DNA from: Calliopsis andreniformis
Taxonomy: Eukaryota; Arthropoda; Insecta; Hymenoptera; Andrenidae
NCBI RefSeq assembly: GCF_051401765.1
Contig: NC_135071.1
Span: 4,442,961-4,506,960 of the forward strand
DNA: 64,000 nucleotides
Reading direction: 5' to 3'
This document shows, piece after piece, positions 45,226 through 56,612 of the stretch. The translations under genes were made by a program, and so were the position numbers. The notes under the pieces were generated by a model. The model was not told the origin of the DNA. It worked only from the letters and a program-made list of their open reading frames with translations, and did no database searches. The stretch's first letter is position 1. Each line of letters opens with the position of its first letter.

Positions 45226-45612
45226 GATTCACACCAAAATCATGACACAGCCTATTTCTAAAATACATAACTGAATTCATACGACTTCAGGTTTTCCTCT
45301 CTTTTTTCAACCATTACTTTACAAGTTCCTTTAATTCTGAGTATTATAATATTGAGCTCTAATTTCTGTTAAATCTAGTCATTTACATTTATTTTTTCTA
45401 TGAATTATAATGTATGCTAAATTAACTAGAATTGCTTGCGTTAGAATTCACAGCTCTGTTCTAACTAATTTAACTATTTATTCTTTGTAGGAATCTCAAA
45501 ACGCAGTTTTCACTGGGAACTTTATCGTGTATTTATACCGTAGGTTTAATTTCGATAAGTTACAGTTCTGTTATCTTCAAACTTATACTCTTATAGTATA
45601 TAAGTTATAAAC
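45226..45612. other. AT-rich spacer, nothing supported
   Basis: No recognisable feature. Confidence 0.5.
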
Positions 45613-46836
45613 TTATAAACTATAAGCGGTATCAACCGTAAGCGCGATGCAACCCTTGCGGCCTTCAGTCTCGGGTACAGATGGCTCTTTCGAACTTGTA
45701 GGGCAATACGTGTGATCATAAACGGCCAATTCTGCGAGACACTCATCACGGTCTCCTACTCTAATCCGACGTGCCTTTGCTTTCCCCCATGAATTTGTTT
45801 GCAATTTTTTCGATCTGAAGGAGAGACTACCACCTCTACTAAAAAGAGTAACTGCGGAAGACCCAACCTCGTTGGTGTCAAGTAACAAATCAAATTCGAG
45901 TATTTCAACGAAGTTACACCCTGAGAAGTCATGGTGGAGGAATGCGAGGGCACGACGAAAGAGACTTTGGAAAAAATCGTCAGTTTCGATCATAATTCCA
46001 CCGCCGAACTGTGTAATATCTTATTTTTATTTACGGAATGTCACGGCATTGCGGAAGTCGCGCCGCAGAGCGTTTCAAAATAAACCACGACCGTGGAGCT
46101 TTTAATTCGGTGCATTCCGCGATTGTCGGTCGTTAAAAGGACAAGTTTTCGTTTGGTGAAGTGATCAGTGTTAGCGACCGCGAAGTGTCATAAATACAAG
46201 GTGGCTTCATTATCGAGGTGCGTTACCGGGCATCATCCCCCAGCGACTGGTATCGGCATAGTGACTCAATGGAGCAAGTGTTCAAACAGCAGTTGAATTT
46301 CTCTCCGAATGGGTAAGTTTTACTTTTATTTTCGAATGAGGGATATTATTAACCTCATATTATCAACCTCAATTTATTTAAACATTTTTCGCTTTGGTCC
46401 ATCATACTTAAAAAATAGTAAGTGGTGTTTCTGTAGTTTTTACCGATTACAGCAACTAATACGCCCAATTTTCGTTCATTCCTTATGAAATAAGTATTTT
46501 TGTACAATTTTCAATGTTTTGATACACAGTAAAATAATGTACGATGCGTAGGCAGTACGAAAACATTGCTTTTTATTTTTTTAGTATGGCGTGTCAAGTT
46601 AAAAACTGTGAAAAAAATTTTGAACAATGGTATTAATAATATTTATGTACTGAATTAATATGATCATAATCCGGCTTTGCAACAATACTAAATCGGCATG
46701 TTTCAATTCTTTTCTCTCATTTTTTATTTTTACAACTTGGATAATTAATTTAAAGATCTGAAAAAATTTCATAATATATGTTGTGATAGCTAACGTGTCC
46801 CTGAGTTTTTTCATAATTTTTATTCCAATAGTTTAA
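45613..46836 (+). mobile_element. DUF4817-type transposon fragment (core and part of right arm)
   Basis: Aligns with 54490-55780 of the complete copy: AACAAATCAAATTCGAGTAT, GAAGTGATCAGTGTTAG, CGAAGTGTCATAAAT, TTACCGGGCATCATCC, TCCGAATGGGTAAGTTTTAC, AAGTATTTTTGTACAATTTT. It stops abruptly at TAATAGTTTAAG (46836), short of the terminus. A decayed DUF4817-like frame (ECHGIAEVA) lies near 46025-46070. The minus strand of 45613-45993 is open and partly shared with the other copy (see the 54426-54710 entry). Confidence 0.85.
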
Positions 46837-46849
46837 GTGTTGCCACGTG

Positions 46850-47190
46850 GCGCTTAACTTCACAAACTGTTTTTTGCGAATAACTCTCGCAATAATCCAC
46901 CAATTTTATCGCCTGATATCTCCAAAGACGCGTCTTGAAAAGACGCACACGCCTATAACAAATACTTATGGGTAAACCCAAAAGAACCGCTGAAAAACAC
47001 CAAAAAATCGGGAGCTCACGTAACGCCCGTCCGCTCTCTACGGCGGCACAAGCGAAAACTCCCCACTAGGCCTAGACTTTTAATCCCTCCATGAACCACC
47101 CACAGTTCCTGAATAAGGGCCACATCAAGGTTATCCCTTGCCACCACTCTTGTAAAAGCTGCTGTTGCAGCTTCACTATGGTGTAAGTTG
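46850..47190 (-). pseudogene. LINE ORF2 endonuclease, amino-terminal fragment
   Basis: On minus, INLHHSEAATAAFTRV and DNLDVALIQELWV, followed by GGIKSLG, resemble the start of an APE endonuclease (the Gln-Glu catalytic region) in R1/LOA-like LINEs. The frame degrades within ~100 codons. It could belong with the ORF1 at 47684-50080. Confidence 0.6.
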
Positions 47191-47683
47191 ATTAGTATTA
47201 TTGTTAAAGATATTCTTGACGGTGACTTGTAATAAGATTTTCATTAATAATTCGATAACATGAGTTTTAGTTTTAAACTAGGTATGGGAAGATGATCGGA
47301 CATCAATGTCGCAAATAAAACAATAGCAGAAATTTTCTTCCTTCTTTTTTCTTTAGTTAATTACATTTTAAGTACATTTTCATTGTGCCTTATCTAGGGG
47401 GAAGAGACGAACAATAAAAAAGAGAGAAAGGAAAAGGGAGGCAAGGAGAGAAAGAGCTGGGGAAACTGGTTACTGTCCAGATCTTATTTCAGTGATGTAA
47501 ACGTTACATATGAAATTCCTCCTCCTGTAGGCAATCTCATTTCCCTGTGTTGGAGAGATCTGAAAGTCCTCATTTCCACTTCAAAGCAGGGGTCCTTACC
47601 CCTGCTCATGGGAGCTCCTTCCTTAACCAGCTGCCAGTCATTCACCCTCAGTGACTTGGTGTCGTGCATTAACAGCCTTGGCA
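47191..47683. other. Decayed LINE sequence, no clear domain
   Basis: Between the ORF1 relic and the endonuclease fragment on minus. Short frames such as 47669-47484 have no recognisable motif. Confidence 0.4.
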
Positions 47684-50080
47684 GTATCTCTCATTTTATC
47701 GAGCTGAGCCCTACGGATGCTAAGATTCTCATTCTTCTGTATAATGCTTCAGGGTCTTCCATCTTTAACCTTCTCCCCAGCTCCTTCCCGCCTTTCTCTA
47801 ATAGCAGTTTGAATAAATCTCTGCTCTTTTCTCCCTTTATATCTACTAGGATTCCTTCATTCTTTAGTCCGGTTCTAATGACTTGAATATGTAATTGATC
47901 CATCTCTTTCCTCGTTAGCTTGATCGCGGGATATTCTACTGAGATTGTACAAGATTTAGTGACTCTGTTGTCCTTCTTGTCAGTTTTGCTTTCCAGTCCT
48001 ATATGCACGTTCCGTGTCTTCTCTTCCCGATCCTTTTCATCTCCATTCAAAATCCTTTTATTAGTCTGAGCTAGTACCATCTTTTCCCTTCTTCTCTCCA
48101 TTGCTGAATTTCCCTATTTTCTTCTTATCTTCGTTCTCCTTGAACTTCGCATTGCCTTGTCTCTTGTTTCCTGATCTCGGTTCTTGTTGTTCATTTTGTT
48201 CCTCATTGCTCTGTTTGTTGTACGTTATTATCTCTTCTTTTATCTTTTTATCTGTCCCTTCCTTGATTCCTGTCCCTTCCTTTTCTTCCCTTATCCCCTC
48301 CCTTTCTTTACCCTTTATTCCTTTAATCCTGTCTAGGTTCCCGTTATTTTGAATTTTCTTTATTAATAAATCCCTAATGTCTGCCTGTTTAGCAGTAGAG
48401 GGTTCTTTGCTTTTTCCTAATAATTTCTATAGAATTTGTTTATTTTTCCCATTCCGTGGTTTTGAAGGGTTTTCACCTGTTTGATCTTCACCTTCCATTC
48501 TCATTGGTTTATTTTTCCGTTTCCTTTTCTTGTTTGTTTTCCTCAACTCCATTCCTCGTATCTATAGATGAAAATGAGCTATCTTCGATGATCATATCAA
48601 TATCATCATCGTTTAATTCATCTTCTGATGCTGAGTATATCGCTCTAGGGTCCGCTTCACTACATAGACTTCCCTCGTTGTCCAGTAATTTGTTTTCGTT
48701 AACCTGCATGAGCATCCACGTTGGTCATCCAACGAGGAAATTAGCCACTGGTCATCCTCGTAATTGTCTGCCATCTTCTAAAGGATTTTTAAGAAGAGAT
48801 GTTAGTCATTCTTAATATTAATATTGTTTGAATAATACGCTATCTTTATCTAAAGGAAAGAAATGAAAAATAGTGTATTAGTGTATTATCAAGTATTATA
48901 CTCAAGTATTACAACGTACTGTATTACAACGTTACCCCATTGATTCAATCAACCTAGTGTCTTCAAGTCTTATTTCTTTCTTTTTTAGGGGCAAGGATTT
49001 GTAAGGTAAATTTATCAGGAAACGTGGTTTCCATTAATCATATATTGCTGTGCCTTATTTATATACATACAATGACTGCTATTAGGATTTATAATTTATT
49101 TTTCCTTCACATGTCTTCTTCAAGAAAGGTTACATTGGTGCATTCTTATTTGCTCTCTCTATTCGTTATCTGTCCTTCTCCTTCTTAGGGCGAGCCAAAT
49201 AATTCCTCAAACCTTCTCTTGATTTTTTCTTTGGTGCTTGTATTAGTGTTCTTGTTTCCGTATTTTTCTTTTCCGTCGTACTTGTATCTGGTCTTGCTTT
49301 TAGCGTTGATGTTGCCGCCATTGTTGGTGTAGTTGTGGTTGCCGGTAATGTTGGTGTTAATATTGTTGTTGACGATATTATTCCTGGATCCTTTTCATCC
49401 AGGATTTCATGGATAAACGATTCCATTCCTTTTAATGGTGCTTTCCCTCCTTTTGTCTAGTGACTTCTTTTGCTCCTGACTTCTCCTTTGTGTGTTCCTT
49501 CTTCTTGTTTTCCCTGTTTCCCTTGATACCTTTGGCGTTTCTGATTTCATTTTTTTTCCGTGACCTCTCCTTTTCCTCCTTCTTCTTTTGTTCTCTTTCC
49601 CTTCTTCTATATCTTCGTCGACTTTCCTGACCTTAGCTGCCTTATTCAGGATGTCTTTAAATCTATCCTAAAACTCCTTCATCGTTCTAATCCTTTTGCT
49701 TCCTTCTCCTGTATGAGCCTCTCCTTTTCTGTCGATCCTATTTTACTCAACAGGATCTTTTCCTGTGTTATACTTCGCTTCATTGTTAGTTCCCTGTTCC
49801 CTTTCTCCCATTATTTTCCTTTCCAATTCTTTTGTTTTCCTCCTGGATAGAGTCTAGGTGCACATATCCTTCTTAATTAATTTGTATACCTCTCTTGTCC
49901 CTTTCTTCTCCGCCTCTAGTAGGTTCATCAACGGCTCTCTTGACTTCATCGTTTGGACGACGAATTTCCTATTGAATTACCTTAATATGTTCAGCATTTT
50001 TATAAATTTCTTCTTTATCCTCCTTAATAGGCCAGTGATGTACATCTGCTCCATGTCTAATCCAAAGTCTAGTCTATGTT
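47684..50080 (-). pseudogene. Lys/Glu-rich LINE ORF1 relic
   Basis: The minus strand is purine-rich and codes charged, coiled-coil-like protein pieces: around 49900-49650 (KELERKIMGERENRELTMKR), 49426-49166 (Thr/Pro-rich, then GLRNYLARPKKEKDR), 48715-48509 (acidic, SASEDELNDDDIDMIIEDS) and the clean frame 48101-47691 (LTRKEMDQLHIQVIRTGL, ALYRRMRILASVGLS). The layout, a coiled coil followed by a compact domain upstream of an endonuclease, suits LINE ORF1. Several stops and frameshifts are present. I do not recognise the clade. Confidence 0.5.
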
Positions 50081-50418
50081 CAGATCCTTTTGCTGGAATG
50101 TATCTCTTGCCGGGGAATAAGCGGTGCCATCAGCTCTCGGTCCTGCTGCTAGACTGTGCGCGTGCGAGTGTGTCACTTGAAGTGTCTTTGGAACTACGTA
50201 AACTTATTCTAAGATATATACACTAACTCTAAGGGATCTAAAAACTACACTAAATGTAAAGATCAAAAGCTATTACTGTCGGTGCTGTTCGTGGTTGTGT
50301 ATACATAGCAAAACACCTGCCGAACGGGAGGAACTTCGAAACCATAGATGCAGTGTACTAGGCGGACGAATCGCGATGGGGAGCCGAGATACTGTTCACT
50401 TGACTGATCGACAAGCAA
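50081..50418. other. Spacer, nothing recognised
   Basis: Contains CTGCCGAACGGGAGGAACTTCG-like GC-richer DNA near 50310-50400 with no assignable function. Confidence 0.4.
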
Positions 50419-50640
50419 TCGGCGATGACCATAACCATGACCATGACTATGCCGATGACACCATGGCCATGACTATAACCATGACCATGACTATCCAGAT
50501 AACACCATGACCATGACCACGACACCATGTTCATGACCATTAACATGACACCATGATCATGACCATGATCATGACCATGACACCATAATATCATGGCCAT
50601 GATTACGACACCATGACCATAACCATAACCATAACTACAA
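50419..50640. repeat. CCATGACCATGA minisatellite
   Basis: ATGACCATGACCATGA steps interrupted by GACACCATG. It differs from the ATAATCAT satellite in being GC-richer, though it shares a 6-nt rhythm. Confidence 0.9.
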
Positions 50641-50839
50641 CTTATAACTGTAACTTATAATATTTCTGCGAGTACCAGGTTTATAGATATTGTCTGCTGT
50701 GCTCGCACCCAAGAACACGAAGACGGTTGAAGAAGACGTCAAAAAAGATTGATTAAAGAGAGTCTTCTGACAGCTGTAAAGAAGTAAACACCGAACAAAC
50801 CAAGAACTAGATCATATAGGTGTTGTAATGTGTCTAGGT
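50641..50839. other. Short spacer before the LINE
   Basis: Nothing supported. Confidence 0.4.
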
Positions 50840-53045
50840 AGCGACATCGGGTGAGAATAATGGAAAGTAAAAAGGCGGAAGATGGTAGAAAAGGAATCGC
50901 CGGGAAGTTAAAAAAGGTAGAAGATAGAAAGAGAGTAGATAAGTTGAAGAACGCCGAGAAAGTAAAAGGAGAAAGATCAGGAAGCCTTGCAAATTTAGAG
51001 GGATGGCTCGGTAAAAAAAGAGAAAGAAATACAAGAAAGAAGATTACATGGATGGCATAAGAGAGAGGGTGTGTGAAGGAGTCAGGGGGATAAGAGAAGC
51101 ATTCATAGAAAAAATAAGCGCGGAAGAGATGGTAAAGGTCGTGAAGAAGTTAAAAGATAGAAAAGCAGTAGGAAAAGATGGGATAGAGAATGAGGTGTGG
51201 AAATATAGGGGAAGAGGGGTAAAAACAGAATTAAGGAAATTCTGTAATGAGGTATGAGGTATATTCTGTAATAATGTAATGAGGTATGGAGAGGAGAGTA
51301 TTGGCCGGAAGGATGGAGTATGGAGGAAGTAGTACCAATATTGAAGAAGGAAGATGGAAAAAGGGTGGAAGACTTTAGAGGAGTGACTCTAATGGATACG
51401 GCGTATAAGGTTTACGCAGAAGTATTGGAGGGCAGGTTAAAAAAAGAAATTGATGAAAGAAGAATAATACCTGAGAACCAGACGAGGTTTAGGTAAGGGA
51501 TAGGGGTAAATGAAAATTTTTGTTTTAAATTATTTAGTCAACAGGGAGGTATGTAAAAGTAAAGGAAAGCTGTTTGCATGCTTTGTAGATATCAAGGCGG
51601 CGTTCGATTCGGTAAATAGGATTAAGCTATGGGAGAGTATGGAAGAAAGAGGAGTAAGTAGAGGGATTATAGAGAAAATAAAGGAGGTATACATATGTGG
51701 AAACAGAAAGCAGAATTAGAGGAGAGAAAGATGGGAGGAAGGGACTTTTTGAGCAGGGAGGGGTGTGAGGCAAGGATGTCCGCTCAGTGTAAAATTATTT
51801 ACTTTATATACAGCAGACATCGAGGACAGATTGAAGAGCATGCATAAGGGAGATGTAGCAATAGGAAGCGAGAGAATTTATATTCTCCAGTATGCAGATG
51901 ATATAGTGTTGCTGGCGGAGGAGAAAGGGAGTCTGAGATTAATGATGGAGGAGTCGAGGAGGTATTTGGAAGAAAAGAAGTTGGAATTGAGTGTGGAGAA
52001 AACAGAGATAATGAAATTTGGAAGGAGAAAGAATGAGAAAAGGATATGGAAGTGGGGAAATAAAGAAATAGACGAAGTAGAAAGATTTAAATATTTAGGA
52101 TTTATATGTGAGAGGAAGGGAGGGTTCGAAGCACATGAGAAAGAAAGAGTGAAAAAAGCAAAGATTGCAATGAAGGAAATATGGGGAATAGGGAAAAGAT
52201 ACTTTAAACGCAGCTTTGAAAGGAGGATTTGGTTTTTTGATATGGTGGTGTGGGCGTCACTTCGGCACGGAGCAGAGATATGGGGATGGAAAGAGAGAGG
52301 AGAAGTGGAGAGATGCTAGGAAAGATTCATCAAGTGGGTATTAGGTTTAAAATGAGACACCAGGATGTATGGTTAGAGATGAAGTAAAGAGAGGGAAACT
52401 AAGGATAACGTGTACAAAAACGGTGTCTAAGTTTGAAGAAAAACTAAGAGAAGGAGGTGGAAACAAATGGGCAAGAGAATGTTTGAAGAAAATAGAAGAA
52501 AGGGAGGGACAGAAAGAAGGGATATCGAAATGGGAGAGACAGAAGAGAATTTAAGGGAGGTCGCGTACGGGAAAAAACAGAGGAAAGAGAGAAAGAAATA
52601 GAGAGAGTGAGGAGGAGAAAAGCATAAGTAAGAGTAGGTATAACAAGTGGTATAAGATGGTGAGGACAAAGGCGTTGTCAAGATATTTGGAAACAGGGGT
52701 CAAGGACAAATTTTGGCAAAGGGTAGCAAGATTCAGGTTAGGAAACGGAATGAGAAAAGGAGGGAACTGGGAGAGAGAAGAGGAAAGGAGCTTATGTGGG
52801 AGGTGTGGGTATAGAAAGGAGACATGGGAACATGTAATCACGGAGTGCAGAGAAGAGGAATTTGGTGGAAAAGGGGTACAAGAGAAAGTAGTGGAAATAT
52901 TAGCAGAGGATGAGAGCAGGAAAGATGGATGAGGGAATTAGAGGGGAGTAGAGAAAGAATGAAAGAGAATGAATGAAGGAAGGACAGAAAAAGTAAGAGA
53001 TTAAGGTAGAGTGTACGAAAGAGGAATGGAGTGAGAGAGGATATG
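50840..53045 (+). pseudogene. LINE ORF2: RT and C-terminal zinc region, purine-rich
   Basis: Reverse transcriptase of a non-LTR element. Order: Lys-rich linker to ~51060; KKLKDRKAVGKDGIENEVW; VEDFRGVTLMDTAYKVYAEVL; motif A CFVDIKAAFDSV; motif B GVRQGCPLSVKLFTL; motif C LQYADDIVLLAEEKG with the YADD box intact; thumb VERFKYLGFICER; and near 52810 a Cys/His segment CGRCGYRKETWEHVITEC. Stops occur at 51255, 51494, 51717, 51747, 52317, 52350 and 52552, with at least two frameshifts, so it is dead despite intact catalytic boxes. The RQGCPLS box separates it from the VPQGS-type R1-like copies. No polyA is visible. Its strong purine bias matches the minus-strand ORF1 at 47684-50080. Confidence 0.82.
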
Positions 53046-53372
53046 CAAAGCGAGGATTCGCAAAAGCGAAGGTCAGAATCTTTCTCTCTCTAAAGTTAAT
53101 AGTATAGTATGTGTGAAGGAAAACGAGTATGAAAGACTGGAAGAATGGGAGGAGTTTTTTTTGTTTAAGATAAGATAAGATGAGATACGTATGGAGGAAA
53201 GAAAGATAAATGTAAGCAGGAAGAGATTATGTTCTGGACGGAAATCCAGGCTGGCTCTTGTATCGGACGACTTTAAACAACAACAACAAAACTTCGTGTA
53301 ACTGCGACTATGTCTCAGCGATGATCGTGAGCTCGTGACGCACGCGGTACACAAACCGTCCGTAACAATATA
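53046..53372. other. LINE 3' region/spacer
   Basis: AG-rich then mixed DNA. Ends in TA at 53371-53372, the target duplication of the next element. Confidence 0.4.
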
Positions 53373-54425
53373 CAGGGTGTCCCACATAAGGTGGCGGAAC
53401 CGAAAAGGGGAGATCCCTGGGGTGATTCTAAACAACCTTTTCCTTTGCAAAAATGCTCTCTGAAGCTTTGTTAACGAGTTATTAATGAAAAACACCGACT
53501 AATCAGAGAATGCAAATACCGAGCGCTCGGCCGTTCAGTGACAGGGCACAAGCTACGCGTAGCGTTTCCTACTCGCTGTGCTCGAATTTAGTACAAGAAA
53601 CTCACGATCTCTATGTTATTGCCCAATCTCTTAAACTATTAGATGAAAAATTATGAAAAAAATCAGGGACACGTCAGCTATTCCGACACATATTATGGAA
53701 TTTTTTCAAATTTTTAAATTAATTATCCAAGTTGTAAAAATTAAAAAACGAGGAAGAAGAATATAAAAATACCGATTTACTAAAGTAATGCTATAGAAAG
53801 ATAATAAAAAACAATGTTTCCGTAGTTCCTACAGATTGTACATTATTTTACTGGGTATCAAAACATTGAAAATTGTACAAAAATACTTATTCCATAAGGA
53901 ATGACCGAAAGTTGCACGTATTAATTGATGCAATCGGTAAAAAGTACGGACACGTAAGTTTTCATTTTTTTAATTATGGCGCACCGAATAATAATTAATA
54001 ATAATAATTATTATCGGTAAAACTTACCCATTCGGAGAATAATTCACTTGCTACTTGTACACTTGTTCCACCGGGTCACTGCACCGATCCCGGTCGTTGA
54101 AGGATGATGCCCGGTAACGTACAGCACAAGGTCTGCTGATCGCAGATATACTACACCGCACGGAGCCACCTTGCATTTATAACACTTCGCGGTCACTAAC
54201 AAATTGGAGGGTTTATTTAGTAACAATACAAGAATAAATGTACGGTCACTACATGTGCAACGTTATAAAAAGCAAGGCCCGTTCGCAGGATGCAGGCATT
54301 GAAACAGTTAAAGGGATTAGAATACAATTGATGTACTTATCCCTCGGCGCTGTGACGAGTTAGTCTCCGGCAGACATCCGTTGACCAAATGTTTAACGTC
54401 CAGAAACTTTCCACAATTACTACTT

Positions 54426-54710
54426 TTACGACGAGCAGTTCCATATTTCATCCGTCCGAATGCATTGAAAGAACTTGAACGGTAAGCACGACACAACCTT
54501 CGCGACATTCGGCTTCGCTGAACTTGCAAGCCAGTACCTGTGATCATAAACGGCCACATATGCGAGACACTCGTTGCCGTCTCCTACTCTAATCCGATAT
54601 GCCTTTGCTTTTCCCCATGAATTTGCTTGTGACTTTTTCGACCCAAAGAGAAGACTACCACCTCCACTAAAAAAAAGTAACCGAGGAAGATCCAACCTCG
54701 TTGGTGTCAA
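54426..54710 (-). CDS. Possible antisense reading frame shared by two transposon copies
   Basis: On the minus strand both this copy and 45613-45993 have an open frame with the same core: NSWGKAKAYRIRVGDGNECL here and NSWGKAKARRIRVGDRDECL there, then AVYDH. The frame lies in the transposon core, opposite to the transposase. I do not recognise the protein. The conservation may be merely inherited DNA similarity: an intact frame of ~90 codons in two copies is suggestive, not proof. No splice site or start is convincing. Confidence 0.25.
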   Translation of the reverse strand: MTPTRLDLPRLLFFSGGGSLLFGSKKSQANSWGKAKAYRIRVGDGNECLAYVAVYDHRYWLASSAKPNVAKVVSCLPFKFFQCIRTDEIWNCSS

Positions 54711-54821
54711 CTAACAAATCAAATTCGAGTATTCCAACAAAGCTACACCCCTGAGAAGTCGCGTTGGAGGGATGCGAGGGCACGAGGAAAAAAACTTCGG
54801 AAAAAATCGTCAGTATCTAAC

Positions 54822-55061
54822 ATGCTTTCCGCAGCTGAAGGATATAATTTCTTCTATTTTTTCGCTGCGGAGTGCCAAGGCAATGCGGAGGCCGCGGAGC
54901 GGATGTACCGCGAACGATATCCTAACTAGCCGGCGCGAACGGCAAAGTTCTTTAGAACCTTAGCCAATAGGCTAACTGTGGGAGACGTTCATAATAATAT
55001 GGTGCGTCGCCTCCGCGCCCTACAAGAGGCCGAAGGAGGCCAATTCGAGCACTTGCTCTAA
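54822..55061 (+). pseudogene. DUF4817-type helix-turn-helix domain relic
   Basis: The amino-terminal DNA-binding domain seen in this transposase group. The frame starts at ATG 54822 (MLSAAEGYNFFYFFAAECQG), continues NAEAAERMYRERYPN, hits TAG at 54927-54929, then FFRTLANRLTVGDVHNNMV and ends TAA 55061. The catalytic domain is absent from this copy but present, without this domain, at 34050-34875. Together the two loci show complementary internal deletions of one family. Confidence 0.7.
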
Positions 55062-56038
55062 TAATCAATCGGCCCTTTTCAGGGCCACATATTTTTTAAA
55101 CGTAGGAACGATCTCGTTCTAGATTAAAATTCTAGTATTTAATTCGGTGTGTTCTGCGGTTGTCGGTCGTTAAGAGGTCAAGCGCTTGTTTGGTGAAGTG
55201 ATCAGTGTTAGTGTCCGCGAAGTGTCATAAATGCAAGGTGGCTCCGTGCGGTGTAGTATATCTGCGATCAGCAGACCTTGTGCTGTACGTTACCGGGCAT
55301 CATCCTTCAACGACCGGGATCGGTGCAGTGACCCGGTGGAACAAGTGTACAAGTAGCAAGTGAATTCTTCTCCGAATGGGTAAGTTTTACCAATAATAAT
55401 AATTATTATTAATTATTATTCGGTGCGCCATAATTAAAAAAATGAAAACTGACGTGTCCGTACTTTTTACCGATTGCATCAACTAATACGTGCAACTTTC
55501 GGTCATTCCTTATGGAATAAGTATTTTTGTACAATTTTCAATGTTTTGATACCCAGTAAAATAATGTACAATCTGTAGGAACTACGGAAACATTGTTTTT
55601 TATTATCTTACTATATCATTACTTTAGTAAATCGGTATTTTTATATTCTTTTTCCTCGTTTTTTAATTTTTACAACTTGGATAATTAATTTAAAAATTTG
55701 AAAAAATTCCATGATATGTATCGGAATAGCTGACGTGTCCCTGATTTTTTTCATAATTTTTCATCTAATAGTTTAAGAGAAATTGGGCAATAACATAGAG
55801 ATCTTGAGTTTCTTGTACAAGATTCAAGCACAGCGAGTAGGAAACACTACGCGCAGCTTGTGCCCTGTCACTGAACGGCCGAGCGCTCGCTATTCGCGCT
55901 TTCTGATTGGTCGATGTTTTTCGTTAATAACTCGTTAACAGAACTTCAGAGATCATTTTTATAAAGGAAAAGGTTGTTTAGAATCACCCCAGGGATCTCC
56001 CCTTTTCGGCTCCGCCACCTTATTTGGGACACCCTGTA

Positions 56039-56489
56039 TACGTGGGAGTGTATGGCGGTTGTTGTACTATTTCTATTTCACTAAGAAGCTTTGAATGATA
56101 TTGTAAATGTTGATTATCACTTTATTTGTTTATAGCTATAACTTATAAAAAAATAACTTATACAGTTATTAGTTATGCTTATAAACACAAGAAGCTTCTA
56201 TTTGATTATTGATCTGATTAATGATCTTGCGCAAAATATGTCAATTAATTTCATAGAAAGCGTATTCACAGAATCATGAAATCATTTATTTGTATTGATT
56301 AACACATGTAAAGATCTAAAAGTATTATAGGGAATAATTTTTTCTTGTATTTTGTTTCTTCGAATGAATACTTTGTATACAAATTTTACAATTAATAATT
56401 TCTGTTTCTGTTAAAATATTGGAACAACCATGGTATAAAAATAATTACAACTATATAACTATAACTATAGCTTATGATATAAAAAAGTA
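56039..56489. other. AT-rich spacer, nothing supported
   Basis: A GGCGGTTGTTGTACTATTTC fragment near 56050 resembles pieces at 16750 and 17920. Otherwise empty. Confidence 0.45.
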
Positions 56490-56612
56490 AATAAAAAATT
56501 GAGTAGTATAAAAATTACAAAACTGAGTGCAATAATAATTCCTCAAAAACGTAAACTCCTTTTTTTATGAGAATATAGCCACTTCTCAAGTCAACTAACA
56601 TCATTCCTATTA
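56490..56612. repeat. Short dispersed repeat, partner at 60860-60965
   Basis: AATAATTCCTCAAAAACG, then AAACTCC, TTTTATGAGAA and TTCTCAAGTCAAC, also at 60897-60958 with small changes. Confidence 0.75.

Larger units (their letters stand above)
53373..56036 (+). mobile_element. Complete DUF4817/IS630-Tc1-type transposon copy with 0.83-kb TIRs
   Basis: Starts CAGGGTGTCCCACATAAG and ends CTTATTTGGGACACCCTG (one-base difference within), with TA at 53371-53372 and 56037-56038. Arms 53373-54198 and 55206-56036 are inverted copies with few differences. The ~1-kb core holds a DUF4817 relic (54822-55061) but no DDE domain, so it is non-autonomous. Fragments of the same family are at 33838-35455 and 45613-46836. 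Confidence 0.92.

Noticed and set aside
47608..49850. Plus-strand Ser/Phe/Leu-rich frames resembling membrane proteins
   Set aside because: Complement of a purine-rich LINE ORF1.
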